From Saturnia japonica (taxonomy: Eukaryota > Arthropoda > Insecta > Lepidoptera > Saturniidae), in NCBI GenBank assembly GCA_033032175.1, contig CM065320.1, positions 15,271,413 to 15,335,412 of the forward strand: a stretch of DNA of 64,000 nucleotides, written 5' to 3'. The position numbers and the translations under genes are program-made. This document shows, in pieces, positions 46,291-57,454 of the stretch. Under the pieces are notes generated by a model. It was not told the origin of the DNA, did no database searches, and saw nothing but the letters and a program-made list of their open reading frames with translations. The number at the start of each line of letters is the position of its first letter. Position 1 is the stretch's first letter.

Positions 46291-46816
46291 TTATAATATT
46301 TCCTATTTATTTGATAAAATATGCAGAACTACTATTGACAGTCATTAAGTAAATAACAAAAATGCGTTCACTAATATTTTATTAATATTGTACGATTGGA
46401 ACCTACGTCGCTTTTAGTGATATCCGAATATTTATCACTTTATCAACATCAATCACTTAAATACACAAAACAAAATGTAATAAAAATAGCCACGAATAAT
46501 CTATAAAAGGAGCGTATAAATCAAACCTCCAATGTACATTAAAAATCTTCTTTACTTAGTCAACAAATTTTGCAATTTGCATGAAGTGTTCGCAAAACTC
46601 GTAAATACTCTCGTACAAAAAACAGAATAAAATAAGCCTGTTCTCAAGATCAGAAACATTCACCGCTTGCAAATAACTTTTTTACATTTTATATTAGTTA
46701 CCAGTTTTGCAAAGGTTACTGAAATTTATGTTTGGTGCTGTAACAGAGCACTTTATTCCTCTCTTTTTTGAAATACTACATAGCTCTTTATAATATTGGT
46801 ATAGATTTATTGCAAA

Positions 46817-47351
46817 CTAGCTGAGCCCCGCAACTTTTCGTCTGCGTCATATAGAGAGAGAGAGAGAGAGAGAGTGGGTCGAAGGCACTGTATTACAGGT
46901 ACCACCCGCCTCCCACTTTATTCTGCATAATAAAAATATGCTCGCGATACTTGATCATTATTTTGCTGCCGAGTTATTCTAAAACTCTTAGATCTCCTAA
47001 AATATTCATTTAAATCAATTACTGTACAGAGCAATTGTCTTCAAAATTAAATACTTGTGATGAATAACGTATTTAATTCGATAAGGATTTTGTTATGTAA
47101 CTTTAACTATTCTCCCAGCGCACGCAGTAGAAGCTCTCAAAAGGAATAGATTTCCCTTATTTTTGCAATATTTTTCATTGATGCTCCGCTCCTATCGGTC
47201 ATAACGTGACCTTATATAACCTATAGCCTTCCTCGATAAATGGACTATCCAACACTAAACCATTTTTTCTGTTCGAACCAGTAGTTCATGAGATTAGCGT
47301 GTTCAACTAAACAAACAAACAAACTCTTCAGCTTTATAATATCAGTATAGA
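46817..47351 (-). mobile_element. Non-autonomous Helitron with both ends and an (AG)n tract
   Basis: On the minus strand it starts TCTATACTGATATTATAAAG (TC at 47351-47350, A before it) and continues 'ctgaagagtttgtttgtttg', the classic lepidopteran Helitron head. It ends GGGGCTCAGCTAG (CTAG at 46820-46817) with T after. It is 535 bp long and encodes no protein. A 22-bp (AG)n run at 46853-46874 sits close to the 3' end. The terminal hairpin is degenerate. The 74-codon frame at 47245-47469 merely overlaps it. Confidence 0.75.
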
Positions 47352-47359
47352 TTATATTC

Positions 47360-48200
47360 ATGTCTTTGCATATCGGTCCATTTCTAAACTCAATTTCTGC
47401 TCGATGAATTTTTGTAGCAATTCTTACGAAAAGTTTATTTTGATCTAATAGTATTATATATGAAATCACATTACCAACAGGTAGTTGAAGGAGTCCAAAA
47501 ATATGGGTCTAATTAAAAACGAAATATTTTTGTTTGGAAATTTAATATATCAACAATTGTCTTCACTACACTGCAAGAAATACAGTCGCTATAAAAAATT
47601 CGGAACAACTAATTAAACAAAATAAATCACTTTATAATCTTTACAACATTTTAGTATTTATTTATATTTATCTAATACTATATTAATTGAGCAATTCTTA
47701 TTGGACTATATATATAACGATTTGGATAAAAATGTATATTCAATGTATTACTTTCTAGTTTCATCCAGATACCTAGGTATCTTTGTGAATGGGATAATCA
47801 ACCTGCCAGATATTTCATTTAACGTGTTATCGTGTAAGATAAGTCTAAATCGTTGGTCAGCTTCTTCGAGATAATAAAATTTATCTATAAAATAACGAGA
47901 TATATAAGGATCGGGGTGCTGCTAATGGCATGTTATTTCTCAGAATACAATGTGATTGTAGTTATTTCTTATGTAACACAAGAGGTAAGTGTATTATAAT
48001 TTTAACACCAAATTCTGAGTTTATTTTGAATTAAGAATCATATAACAGACAATTTGAATAACTACCTACAGCATTAATAATTATGAGAGAAGAGAAATAG
48101 TGGTCAATTGACTTAATGTTACGTTAAAATCAACGTTCGTATTTTATACATTTTTCATTCCGATATTTGAAACTGTTGGTGATATATGATCGCTGATTAG
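47360..48200. other. AT-rich sequence, no gene seen
   Basis: No repeat or protein motif recognised. Confidence 0.4.
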
Positions 48201-48212
48201 TTTTATTTATAA

Positions 48213-48612
48213 CTAGCTGTGCCAGTGCCTGCTCGAATCTTCTGGCTATTTTAAAAACAAAAATGCTTATTGTGACTTTCCTTAGAAGGTAGATGTATAC
48301 TCTCCCGGATTGTTTTTGTAGGTCTTTTTAATGCCTATAATTATTTATTACATTAAGTTGCTATATCTCTTATGGTTTACTCAGCATAAACCATGTAAGC
48401 GCCCGAATGGATTCACCATGACCAGTTTTTTTTTATTTGTGCGGAAGCCTAATTATTTTTCTAAAATAAAAGTAGCCTACGTTACGCCATATATCATCAG
48501 CTATTTATTAGTGAAAGTTCTGTCAAAATCGGTCTAACCGTTTCAGAGATTACCTGGAACAAACAGAGAGACAGACAAAAATTAAAAAAATGGGCTCTTT
48601 TTATAGGTATTT
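48213..48612 (-). repeat. Helitron-like repeat family H2, minus-strand copy
   Basis: The minus-strand end '...ggcacagCTAG' is at 48216-48213 before T. The body has 'aacaaacagagagacagacaaaaatt', 'gtcaaaatcggtctaaccgtttcagag' and 'ctcttatggtttactcagc' (plus strand). It abuts the R3 copy starting at about 48613. Confidence 0.6.
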
Positions 48613-49015
48613 TAAACACCGAGGGTTTCGTAATTGAACAGCCACACTCACCAAAATAATTAAGTAATATTACTCAAGAAAAAGCACTGAACAATTCTAA
48701 CAAAAAGATAAACTATATTCAGGGACAAACTTAACTTTGTCATTGGAAAACTGTTGTCCGCATACATCGATACATGTCGCTGTCAGTTTACCAACTGTAA
48801 ATAAACTTGTAATCTCAATTTTTGTGATGTAATTAGAAATTTACGGTTTTCGTATTTTTTCCTTTACTTGTGCTATAAGACATTGCTTATTGCCAAATTT
48901 CATGATTCCAGGTCAACTGGAAGTACCCTATACATAGGTTTTTGTCCCCTTTGCGAGTGTTAAAATACGCGCTATAAACGGTAGTATCTTTAGATTGCGT
49001 TGACTTAGAATAAAT
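48613..49015 (+). repeat. Dispersed repeat family R3, copy 2
   Basis: Colinear with 44200-44600, starting at 'caccgagggtttcgtaattg' and ending around 'gattgcgttgacttagaa'. The start falls exactly at the edge of the H2 element, so H2 probably inserted at, or was recombined with, its 5' end. Confidence 0.65.
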
Positions 49016-49019
49016 GCAA

Positions 49020-50039
49020 TACTTATACACAATTAAGATTTTTTTAAAGATGGTCTTTGTTTTTACATACTACTGAAAAACCTAGAGAAGTTAAAAAATA
49101 GCTTCTTAAGAGAAGAAAATTTCCAAAATATCCTGTCAACTTTCGGGATTTCATCCCGATTATTAATACTATTCATTCAATGTTGAAAATAGGACAGCAC
49201 GCGGTGAGCACTTTACCGTAACACTGCCTTGAAACCGGCCGCTCTTAATAAAAACAATTTTTTATGCTATTAAACATTCATTGAAAAAATAATAATAAAA
49301 AAATACATTAAGAAAAAATATTCTGCTCGAAAAAAAGACCTTGATTTTTCATAAAATGAAGCTATTGTTATCGGCAGGTTTGGTGTGTAGGTACAGCATT
49401 TCTTCACATAGCACATCTGTTGCTATCGCGCTCAGCGGGTTAATAATTAAGTCAATAGTACGGATACTGAGTAATTAGAACAGATTTCTTAATGACATTG
49501 ATACGATTCTTCGATATAATTCAAATAGTATGTCGACTGTGACATCTTAAAATTTATTTTGGAGATACCATGCTTTATATATTTTACCATTGACTGATCA
49601 TTACATATAACTACTAAAAGATGGTTTTAATTGGCATTATTTAAAATGTCTGAATAAATACTTCAACCAGCAACTTTAACTTATATCTAACATAGAAAAT
49701 AAATATCTATCATAATCATAAATTATGAATCGTATTATGTAAATAACTAATCGCGGATATCATAAACTGCATTAAATGTAATTAAAAATGATACTTGTAA
49801 ATTCCGACGCGTGACTTGTGCTTACTCTTTGAAAACATTTTCTTAGAATAATTATATACAATAGGCAAAGTTAAATTATTCATATTATATTAAATATATT
49901 AATATATTTATATACAAGTAAATTGAGTTTATACATATTTATGGGCGAACTCGATACTACTTCCAGCGTACTCGTATCGCCATCTATTGATAAAATATAG
50001 TACCTCAGATATAATAAATGGTCATCCTCATTATAGAGT
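49020..50039. other. AT-rich sequence, no gene seen
   Basis: Only a short R7-like phrase ('cacgcggtgagcactttaccgtaacactg') at about 49199-49228. Otherwise unremarkable. Confidence 0.4.
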
Positions 50040-51582
50040 AAGATCCCAGAGCGATAAGACACAACTTATTTTCTAAAGCATAGAACTTTCGGTTCTTAGT
50101 AGTCTCTCGTGTACTTTTTAATACCTGTACGTTTGTGGAGTTGGCTCGGTGACACCTGCGCAGGTACCAGGTGAGAAAGGTAACTGAAAATCAGAGTTAC
50201 TTAACTTAAATTTTAAAGACTGATTTTTATATATCTATATATATTGTAGAATATTAATCTCAAGTAATATCAAAAAAGTCAGACGTTTTCCATGGGCCAG
50301 AACTTTTGTCAGACGCTTTAAAGCTGTACAAAAAAAACTGAACTTAATTTATTTTTAAATGTCTGATTTTTATATATGTTATTAAGATAAATATTACAAA
50401 GTTATATTTAATCAGTCAGACAAATTGCAATGACCAAACCTCCCCTAAACACAAAAATTACTCAACTATGAGTATGAGCGCGAGAGCACTATGCGCATGC
50501 GCTTCAGAGTAAAATATCTTAATATTTGAAAAATACTTACTGCTTTCAATTTCATATTTTTGCATATCTATTTAAATAAGATGAAATTTTTAATTAAAAT
50601 AATAATCAATTTAAAAGTAATTATATATATTACAGATATATAGGGAAAAATGATTTTTTTCGGAGCAATTCTCTTTCAAAAAGAATCATTTTTATTTTAT
50701 TTTAAAAAAGATATCAATTGTAATAATTTTAGTAAAAGAAATAATTAATTATGATGAATTAATGAAATAATTTGATTATCTCTTAATCATCTTCATCATT
50801 GTCATAATAATCATTTGAATTTTCATCATTGAGTACATTACGATACTGTCCACTCAAGTCATCATCACTAGTTATATTGTTTAACATTTTAAAGATGCTT
50901 CCGAGGATTCTTCCATTTTCTCTATTGAAAATAACTTGATATCACCCACAAATCACACGATATAACTGACAAAAACATGTGGTCTCATAAACCTGAATAT
51001 AGAACTGTACTGTATACTATACAGTGTGTGCACCTGGCATATACACATACACAAACAGTAGACTGAAACAGATTGTGGATGTAAGAACGGGAAACCGAGT
51101 TACCGTGGATTTCTCTCTCGCGCTGAAACGCATGTATAGTGCTCTCGTGCTCATACTCATAGTTGAGTAATTTTTGTGTTTAGGGGATGTTTGGTAATTA
51201 CAATTTGTCTGACTGATTAAATATAACTTTGTAATATTTATCTTAATAACATATATAAAAATCAGACATTTAAAAATAAATTAAGTTCTTTTTTTTTTGT
51301 AGAGCTCTAAAGCGTCTGACAAAAGTTCTGGCCCATGGAAAACGTCTGACTTTTTTGATATTACTTCAGAGTAATATTCTACAAAATATATATAAAAATC
51401 AGTCATTAAAATTTAAGTTAAGTAACTCTGATTTTTAGTTACCTTTCTCACCTGGTACCTGCGCAGGTGTCACCGAGCCAACTCCACAAACGTACAAGTA
51501 TTAAAAAGTACACGAGAGGCTACTAAGAACCGAAAGTTCTATGCTTTAGAAAATAAGTTGTGTCTTATTGCTCTGGGATCTT
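50040..51582. mobile_element. 1.54-kb element with ~460-bp, nearly identical inverted arms
   Basis: The left arm 50040-50507 is the reverse complement of the right arm 51123-51582, with only about twenty differences and small indels by eye. Shared blocks include 'aagatcccagagc' at both outer ends, 'acctgcgcaggtaccaggtgagaaagg', 'gtcagacgttttccatgggccagaacttttgtcagacgct' and 'aaattactcaactatgagtatgag' at the inner ends. The 615-bp spacer is AT-rich. Outer flanks show no clear target duplication. The best reading is a DNA transposon (or fold-back element) with very long terminal inverted repeats; a local inverted duplication is the alternative. A transcript through it would form a long hairpin. 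Confidence 0.75.
50783..50887 (-). other. Acidic 34-codon ORF in the spacer of the inverted-repeat element
   Basis: Minus-strand ATG at 50887 opens MLNNITSDDDLSGQYRN and ends in a very acidic NDYYDNDEDD before the stop. Directly upstream in another frame, from the ATG at 50916, is MEESSEASLK. Joined conceptually by one frameshift, they look like the acidic N-terminal tail seen in several DNA-transposon transposases. The rest of any transposase is missing, so the element would be a deletion derivative. This is inference from composition alone. Confidence 0.3.
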
Positions 51583-51599
51583 GGACTATTAAATTATTG

Positions 51600-51917
51600 C
51601 GTGAGAAGAAAACTTCGGACACCTTTTAAGTGTTTTACGTGCACGGAAGTCTGTGAGATTTGGCATTGTTAAAGTTTATATGGAAAGCTAAAATTTATGT
51701 ATTATATCTGATACTAATATAAATTAATACTGCGAATCCTAACCTGACCAGTGCCATTGAACTTAGATCTCCAATATTGTCTCTACATTGTCAATCAATG
51801 AAAAGTGACAGCAAGTGATATAATATTCATTGTTTAGGTTCATAAATACTGCAAATGTAGAAAATAGTCTATGATTAAAAGTCGCTGGTCGAATTTCGAT
51901 CATTGGGCGACCGTAGT
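51600..51917 (+). repeat. Helitron-like repeat family R4, copy 3
   Basis: Follows the right arm of the inverted-repeat element by less than 20 bp. It starts 'gtgagaagaaaacttcgg', carries all R4 blocks and ends 'tcgatcattgggcgaccg-tagttat', with a decayed CTAG. Confidence 0.6.
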
Positions 51918-52206
51918 TATATTAATTAACATAACAAATAATATCTTAAAATATTATTAAACATATTATAATTTTATAGAAATAATATTGAATTAGTCTT
52001 AAATACTTTATTATTATTTATTGATTAATTGACTGGATGGTGCCATCAGTAATGTTTCCTTTAAAAATAAGAAGCTTCTGTATTTGTTGAATTAGACATA
52101 GTTCCTACCGAGGTAATATTATTCAGTGTATTGATCCCTAGGGTCATTCTTATTTCCACTTCGGTACAGAAATGTTGGAACTCGGTACAGGAAAATAAAG
52201 TAGTAG

Positions 52207-52460
52207 TATAGAATCTGAAATTGATAGTGATTATTATTTATGATTAATACAACAAAAAAATATCGTCAGACTGCATAATAATACTTAAAAATCCGTCAGT
52301 TAGACCGCAAATGACGCCGCGCGCTCAATGCTTTTGTACGCTGCGCTACACACTCTACAGGCCAGACTGACGAACGTTTAAGTATTATTATGCAGTCTGA
52401 CGATATTTTTCTTGTTGTATTAATCATAAATAATAACCACTATCAATTTCAGATTGTATA
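52207..52460. mobile_element. 254-bp MITE with ~88-bp terminal inverted repeats
   Basis: Left arm 'aatctgaaattgatagtg-ttattatttatgattaatacaacaa-aaaatatcgtcagactgcataataatacttaaa' (52207-52295) is repeated inverted at 52372-52460 with two or three changes. The 76-bp centre is GC-richer ('gacgccgcgcgctcaatgc'). The element is flanked by TA-rich sequence (TATA at both edges), compatible with a TA target. It is noncoding. Confidence 0.75.
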
Positions 52461-52717
52461 TTACTAATTTATTTTTATAATTTTCAGACTACTACTTAAA
52501 CATAAGTGGTGACGATTTTATCAACATATCGAGATCGGACGGTTATTTTTCCTAAATTAACATTATAAATAAGTAATGTGATAATTTGTAGCATGTATAC
52601 TGCTGCAATTTCGATAATATTTTTATACATCTTCGTCAGCCTTGTTGCGGACAGCGAGCGGGGCGAGCGAATAACGATAGTCTAATAGTATAAAATGAAC
52701 AAGTAAATGAAATAATA

Positions 52718-53249
52718 CGTGTTAGGAATAAGGTTTATTAATACGTGTTAGGAATAGATATAATAATATGAACTGAATATGTGTGAAAGTGTATTTTAAA
52801 ACTATTAGAATAAGAATATAGCTAGTTGTAAGTTTAAATGTATAAATTTCACTAGTTGTAAGGATGAACCATGCCAGACTCGGAACATCTGGCATGGTGA
52901 CTCATGGTACTGCCGAGAGCGCGCACACAGGGCGTGCGCGCTCATTGGCTGAGCGACGCCCCGCACGGAATCCATCGCACTACCGGTTGCGAGGCAAAGG
53001 GCGAGGATAAATATAGCGGAGAGGGCGGCAGTACTGCGATCAGTTCGAGAAACACAACACCAGCAACAGCAAGCAGCGAATCTACAAGCAAACTACAGTC
53101 AAGAACGTTATTAAGAAACCACATTGTTACTACGAACTACTATAACTTTGTAAGAAACAAGAATAAAACAAGCGCTATTAATTTAGCACACATTAAAATA
53201 TTGTGGACGTCTTTTATTCACAATAAGCCTCCTACACCATAACTAAGTG
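52718..53249 (+). repeat. LTR-like block with RNA polymerase II promoter
   Basis: A GC-rich island (52905-53060) in AT-rich DNA. In order it has an inverted CCAAT box (ATTGG, 52944), TATA (ATAAATATA, 53007-53015), an arthropod initiator TCAGTT (53040-53045) at the right distance, and AATAAA at 53161-53166. This U3-R-U5 layout is that of a retrotransposon LTR. A TGG-started stretch at 53250 (TGGTCGCAC) could be a primer-binding site. 52850-52896 shares sequence with 18736-18773, which supports a repeat. The alternative is a genuine host promoter with an exon ending at the donor-like GTAAGA at 53149. A 30-bp tandem duplication (GTGTTAGGAATA twice) opens the block. The 112-codon frame through it has no family support. 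Confidence 0.45.
53007..53045 (+). promoter_or_regulatory. TATA box plus initiator
   Basis: TATA-type ATAAATATA begins about 33 bases before the TCAGTT initiator, the canonical spacing for an insect core promoter. Whether it drives an LTR transcript or a host first exon cannot be told from sequence. Confidence 0.5.
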
Positions 53250-53499
53250 TGGTCGCACGATCTGACGCTCGGTTTATAATTAAGCAATATATAAACTATT
53301 ATCAAAAAAATGTCCTACTATGTATAATGCTACTCATTAAAAAGGTCCCGTAGCTCCCGGACTATAAGCATCCACAGATAACATTCCTAATGATAACGTT
53401 AATTTTAAACTAATTATTATATAAATAGCGGTGTGCTCGCGGCTTCGCACGCGTTTGCTATTACGCTGTAGTTATTTATATCCCATAATTATATTTTAA

Positions 53500-53945
53500 T
53501 AGTATAGACAAAAAAATTATTAAATGGCATATTCGTGATCAGTATCGTTCACACAGAATCTCTATAAGGGAATATGAAAAAAAAAATTAATATACAGACA
53601 GAATTACAAATTTATTAACATAGATTCTTATTATAGATAGATATAATAATTCTTTATTCACATTGGGTCATAAGACAACACTTATGAATGTCAAAATACT
53701 ACCGCCGGTTCGAAAAACATTCCAGTCATCGACAATAACCGGTAAAAAACTCGATCGCGTTTATCTTTTTTTTTCTTCTGCACAAGTTTTAATATAATAG
53801 GTACAATAACTTAGTTGATGCACAGAGAACTTCCTTGGTCCATGGTCCATTGGGTAATAGCCGGGAACATTTTGATTAATAATTAACGTAGATATGGCGT
53901 TGCTAACGAAAAACGCCTTTCAGAAATAATATACTATATGATTCA
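53500..53945 (+). repeat. Dispersed repeat family R5, copy 1
   Basis: Shares with 57455-57690: 'cgtgatcagtatcgttca', 'caga-agaattacaaatttatta', 'attgggtaatagccgggaacat' and 'aacgtagatatggcgttg'. A shorter third piece is at 59430-59490. Just upstream, 'gcggtgtgctcgcggcttcgcacgcg' (53437-53452) resembles a Helitron-like end. Confidence 0.55.
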
Positions 53946-54449
53946 ATTTTTAAAAACAACTAACCACCGCAACCTTGAAAGTAGCTCAAATGCGTTATCC
54001 CAAAATTATTTTTCATTTTGACAGACGATTTAACAGCGATTGTATGATAGGTTTTCATAATATTGTCGCCTCCATATAAAGCAACGACCATGTAAGTAAG
54101 GGCATTAGTTTACCTTGACACTATGATACTGAATCATTTATGGCAGTGAATAGAAATGAAAACAAAAACAGACATATATGTAGATATATTTTTATTGACA
54201 TATTAGATGATATTGTGAAATGTCTCTCGATTTTAAATTTTTATAGAAGTACTACGTAATAGCTGACCTGGCGGACGTTGTTCTGTCCTTTTTAAAGGCG
54301 AAATATAGTAATTTCATTTAATAAATGATTATTAAATAAATATAAAGCAAGCTAATATATCTTGACATCACACAGATAAAAAAGAGATGGCATTAAGCAT
54401 ACATAAAATGCACCTACGTAGACTTCGAAGTCTTCTTGCCCGCGGTGAG

Positions 54450-54536
54450 CTAAGTTCCGATGAAGCTGGTGTTGGAGCGGCCAGGAGCCGGCTGCGCGGG
54501 CAGCTCTGGTGGCGTGGTCTGTGGTGTTGGGTCCAT
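54450..54536 (-). other. Exon-like GC-rich ORF end, unrecognised
   Basis: On the minus strand, after CTACTAG, an open frame reads MDPTPQTTPPELPAQPAPGR and then SNTSFIGT and a stop. It is Pro-rich and strongly GC-biased against an AT-rich background, which looks like a real (or once real) C-terminal exon. The acceptor tract is weak. It follows, on the same strand, the ORF at 55246-55011 and could be part of the same dead gene. I cannot name the family. Confidence 0.3.
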
Positions 54537-55010
54537 CTAGTAGGTAGTTAATGTTTCGAAAATAGCACCACCTATCTGATCCTACTATAGCTATGAATCA
54601 TCGTCTCAATATATTAAGTAAATATAAGGCCAATCAGTGAAGTCGGGCAAACGTTATAGAATCACTAACAGACGCACATAAGATTTTTATATATATGACA
54701 AGAACTAGTATTGGTTTAAGAGTAATAGAATCTGTGCAAAATTTTACTTTGGGAGAATTTGGTCCTAATCTCACTTGATGCCTTTGAAAGTGCGACCAAA
54801 GATGGTAACACGCTAAGCCTGGAGCTTTGGTTTTCAAGCGCAGCTGCCGGAACACATCTGTCACTATTTTCATATCGAGGGTGGGAGTTACCTAGACGGC
54901 CCTACCATTATGCTGTGGTTTCATCACGATGTTTGTTTTCACCCAAAGATCATGATCATTGAAGGGATTCGTAATCACGTCGATCGACGCAATATCTAAA
55001 CAAGCTACGA

Positions 55011-55246
55011 CTAAGCCATCATTGCTTTTAATTCCTGCCTCAAATCAGCGATTCTCGTACTACTGTGTTCTGGTCTGAAAGGTGTTGTTGATATATGTAG
55101 TGTGGTACAATATTGTACCAACGCACGTTGCAATCGAACTTCAACTTCAGAGTAGCAATCTATTATTGATTGACCTCGGCTAAAATGGTCGTAGATAGCT
55201 AAAGCCTCCAATGACTTCTTAGCATCAAGTGTTTCCCTTAGAAAAA
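55011..55246 (-). other. Exon-like ORF, unrecognised helical protein
   Basis: A minus-strand acceptor (TTGTAATTTTCAG at about 55257) leads within a few bases into a frame LRETLDAKKSLEALAIYDHF, then IIDCYSEVEVRLQRALVQY, and ends RIADLRQELKAMMA and stop (55011). Heptad-like leucines suggest a helical or coiled-coil segment, with codon use unlike the AT-driven chance frames nearby. Downstream on the same strand, about 54880-54740, a broken frame reads SSRLSVLPSLVALSKASSEI. No family was recognised. It could be an exon of an unannotated gene, or a pseudogene. Confidence 0.35.
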
Positions 55247-55429
55247 GCTAAAGCTGAAAATTACAAAAACAAAAAAGATATAATCTGAAAAGTACTATAA
55301 AATAACCTAGTGATCGCTTTAAGTTGAAAATCCATAACCAAGCACCTAAATACATTCCCTATAGTTCCCGTTTTATACTCAGTAAGACCAATAAAATTAT
55401 TTTTAAGTTAACAGTGTTAGGTTCTATAA

Positions 55430-55760
55430 TATGATCCCGAAGCATATTACCGATTTGCCGGACATTAAGTTCAAGGATCATCTCAAGCATATTTTAATGT
55501 AGAAATGATTAGGGTGCTGAACCATTATGTGAATAATAGTGATGACCGGAAATAAATCCCTCTATGTACATTCACATAAGTAGTATTTTTATTAAATTGT
55601 AAATATTTTTGAACAAATAAAAAGGAAATGAAAATGATAAGCCCGATCGAGTTGCTTGCCGGTTCTTGCTTGAACCGGTAGTAGTATTTCAACGTTCATG
55701 AGTACCTCCTTAAGGCATTAATAGATTTTTTTAATAAACTTTTACAGCAGTTGCATTCGC
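55430..55760 (+). repeat. 3' end of a LINE-type retrotransposon, copy 2
   Basis: NHYVNNSDD-RK is followed by an AT-rich spacer and 'aagcccgatcgagttgcttgccggttcttgcttgaaccggtagtag', parallel to 11590-12000. Confidence 0.5.
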
Positions 55761-55769
55761 AAATCAGAC

Positions 55770-56700
55770 CTCTTTCTAAGCTCAAATGCGTTACATTCTT
55801 CAACCGCTTCATCATTTAACATGAAGACCATAAAAAGTGTGCTACCATCGTAGGGTAACCCAAAAAAAAGGTTTTTTTACTTCTCACGTGAAAGTTAATT
55901 TGACACTCTTTAAGATTGCTCGCAAAAAATTAACTCGATTAAAAAAATTTAAACATTTCTCAACATTAAAAATTGTTTTTGTAATTATGGTGTCCCTTTG
56001 GAAATGTAAAGTATTCTGGTATCTTTAAAAGAGATATTAAAATATTTTCATGTTTTTTTAAACATGTCAAAATACACCAATATCGTCGCTAATCTCATCT
56101 GTTGCAACAACTCTGTAATCAATAAATTCATTACAAGCATAATTCAAACATATTCAATCAAATCTGAATAAACAAAACACTTCAAATGATACTACCATTT
56201 TTAATAGACATATATTTGATATACAAACTGGCATTTCATCACGGGCCAAGTGTAGTTTGACATTGAAGAATGTTTCAAAACGTAACAAGATAGTAGATTC
56301 GTGTTGACGTTATCATAAGATTACTAATTTCATAGTTATTATGGTTTCAATTGGAAACTGTGCGACATGCAATGATAATAAAAGTAAACCCATTTTACTA
56401 AAACCATTGGCGACATGCATATTTGCAAAAGCGTATTGCATTTTTTTCTCTTGGTTTTGTAGCCTTTATCCCTTTAGGTTATGTTGGCCTGGTTTATTTT
56501 ATTTTAAGTAACTAGCAATGAAGTTATATACCGAACGGGCGTCAATACATTTAGTTTCGGACAATTTTGCATGAAAGGCACTCTGATCCCTAGGAGCCCT
56601 ACCAGACTTTCTCTCTCTGTTTTGTTCTGGACACATTCCATCAAAACGGGATGCATATCTTAACAATTGAACTTTTTGTACTATTTATTTGAGCTGTTTA
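55770..56700. other. AT-rich sequence, no gene seen
   Basis: No repeat or protein motif recognised. Another LINE 3'-end piece ('cccgagcgagtttctagccgg') begins at about 56710 and runs to 56830. Confidence 0.4.
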
Positions 56701-57109
56701 TATAGTTAGAAAAAAGGGAAATATTAACCCGAGCGAGTTTCTAGCCGGTTTTTCTTGATGACTGCGTTATTTTCCGAACTGAATAGTATATTGACGTTTA
56801 TAAGTGCCTTTTTAGGGCATAAATTGAATATAGTATATATAATTGAATATAGTAACTTTATCGCATTGTTCACAGTTACGTGAAGTAGATTTTTTCAAGC
56901 CAAAACGAAATTTATTCAAAGCCGTTTGCCAGTAACGCAGCCTATGAGCTTTAACAATACAATTTAATTTCTACAAAATTACCTCATTATTTTATGTTTC
57001 TAACACAATAACTATAATTATTATGTACTACATAAAAAACTGATGTGTCTGTAATTTCAATATTTTACACAGTCGTTATTTTCATCGCGCAATTTTATTT
57101 TTTCTCGTC

Positions 57110-57400
57110 TCAGTGACAATAATAATTCATATAGCTTATAGAGAAATGCAACGCACTTCCCGTGTACAATTTGTATCAAAAACTGTAGAGGATTACAATT
57201 ATTTTTTTATGATTTTTAAATTTATTATTATTGACAATTCTTATAGCTTATCAATGGTGAAATTACATATACTTCCCGTGTACAAAACTTCATCAAAATC
57301 AGTTGAAAATGAAATTCTTTATTTGTTAAAAAAAATTATTTTTATTAAATCTCAAAGTATTATTGAGAATTTTCAGTGATATATGTAACCGTGTACAAAA
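57110..57400 (+). repeat. Three spaced copies of 'cccgtgtacaaa-tt-atcaaaa'
   Basis: The motif appears at about 57158, 57271 and 57388 (the last diverged, 'accgtgtacaaaatttcataagg'), each followed by AT-rich sequence, and leads into the R5 copy at 57455. The 88-codon open frame here simply spans the repeats. Confidence 0.45.
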
Positions 57401-57454
57401 TTTCATAAGGCCATTTTTGGGTTAAATTCGGGCATGCAAAAAGACAGACAGACT

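Noticed and set aside
52904..53242. 112-codon ORF as a protein-coding gene
   Set aside because: It runs across a core promoter, initiator and polyadenylation-like signal. Its low-complexity Ser/Thr composition reflects the R/U5-like sequence.
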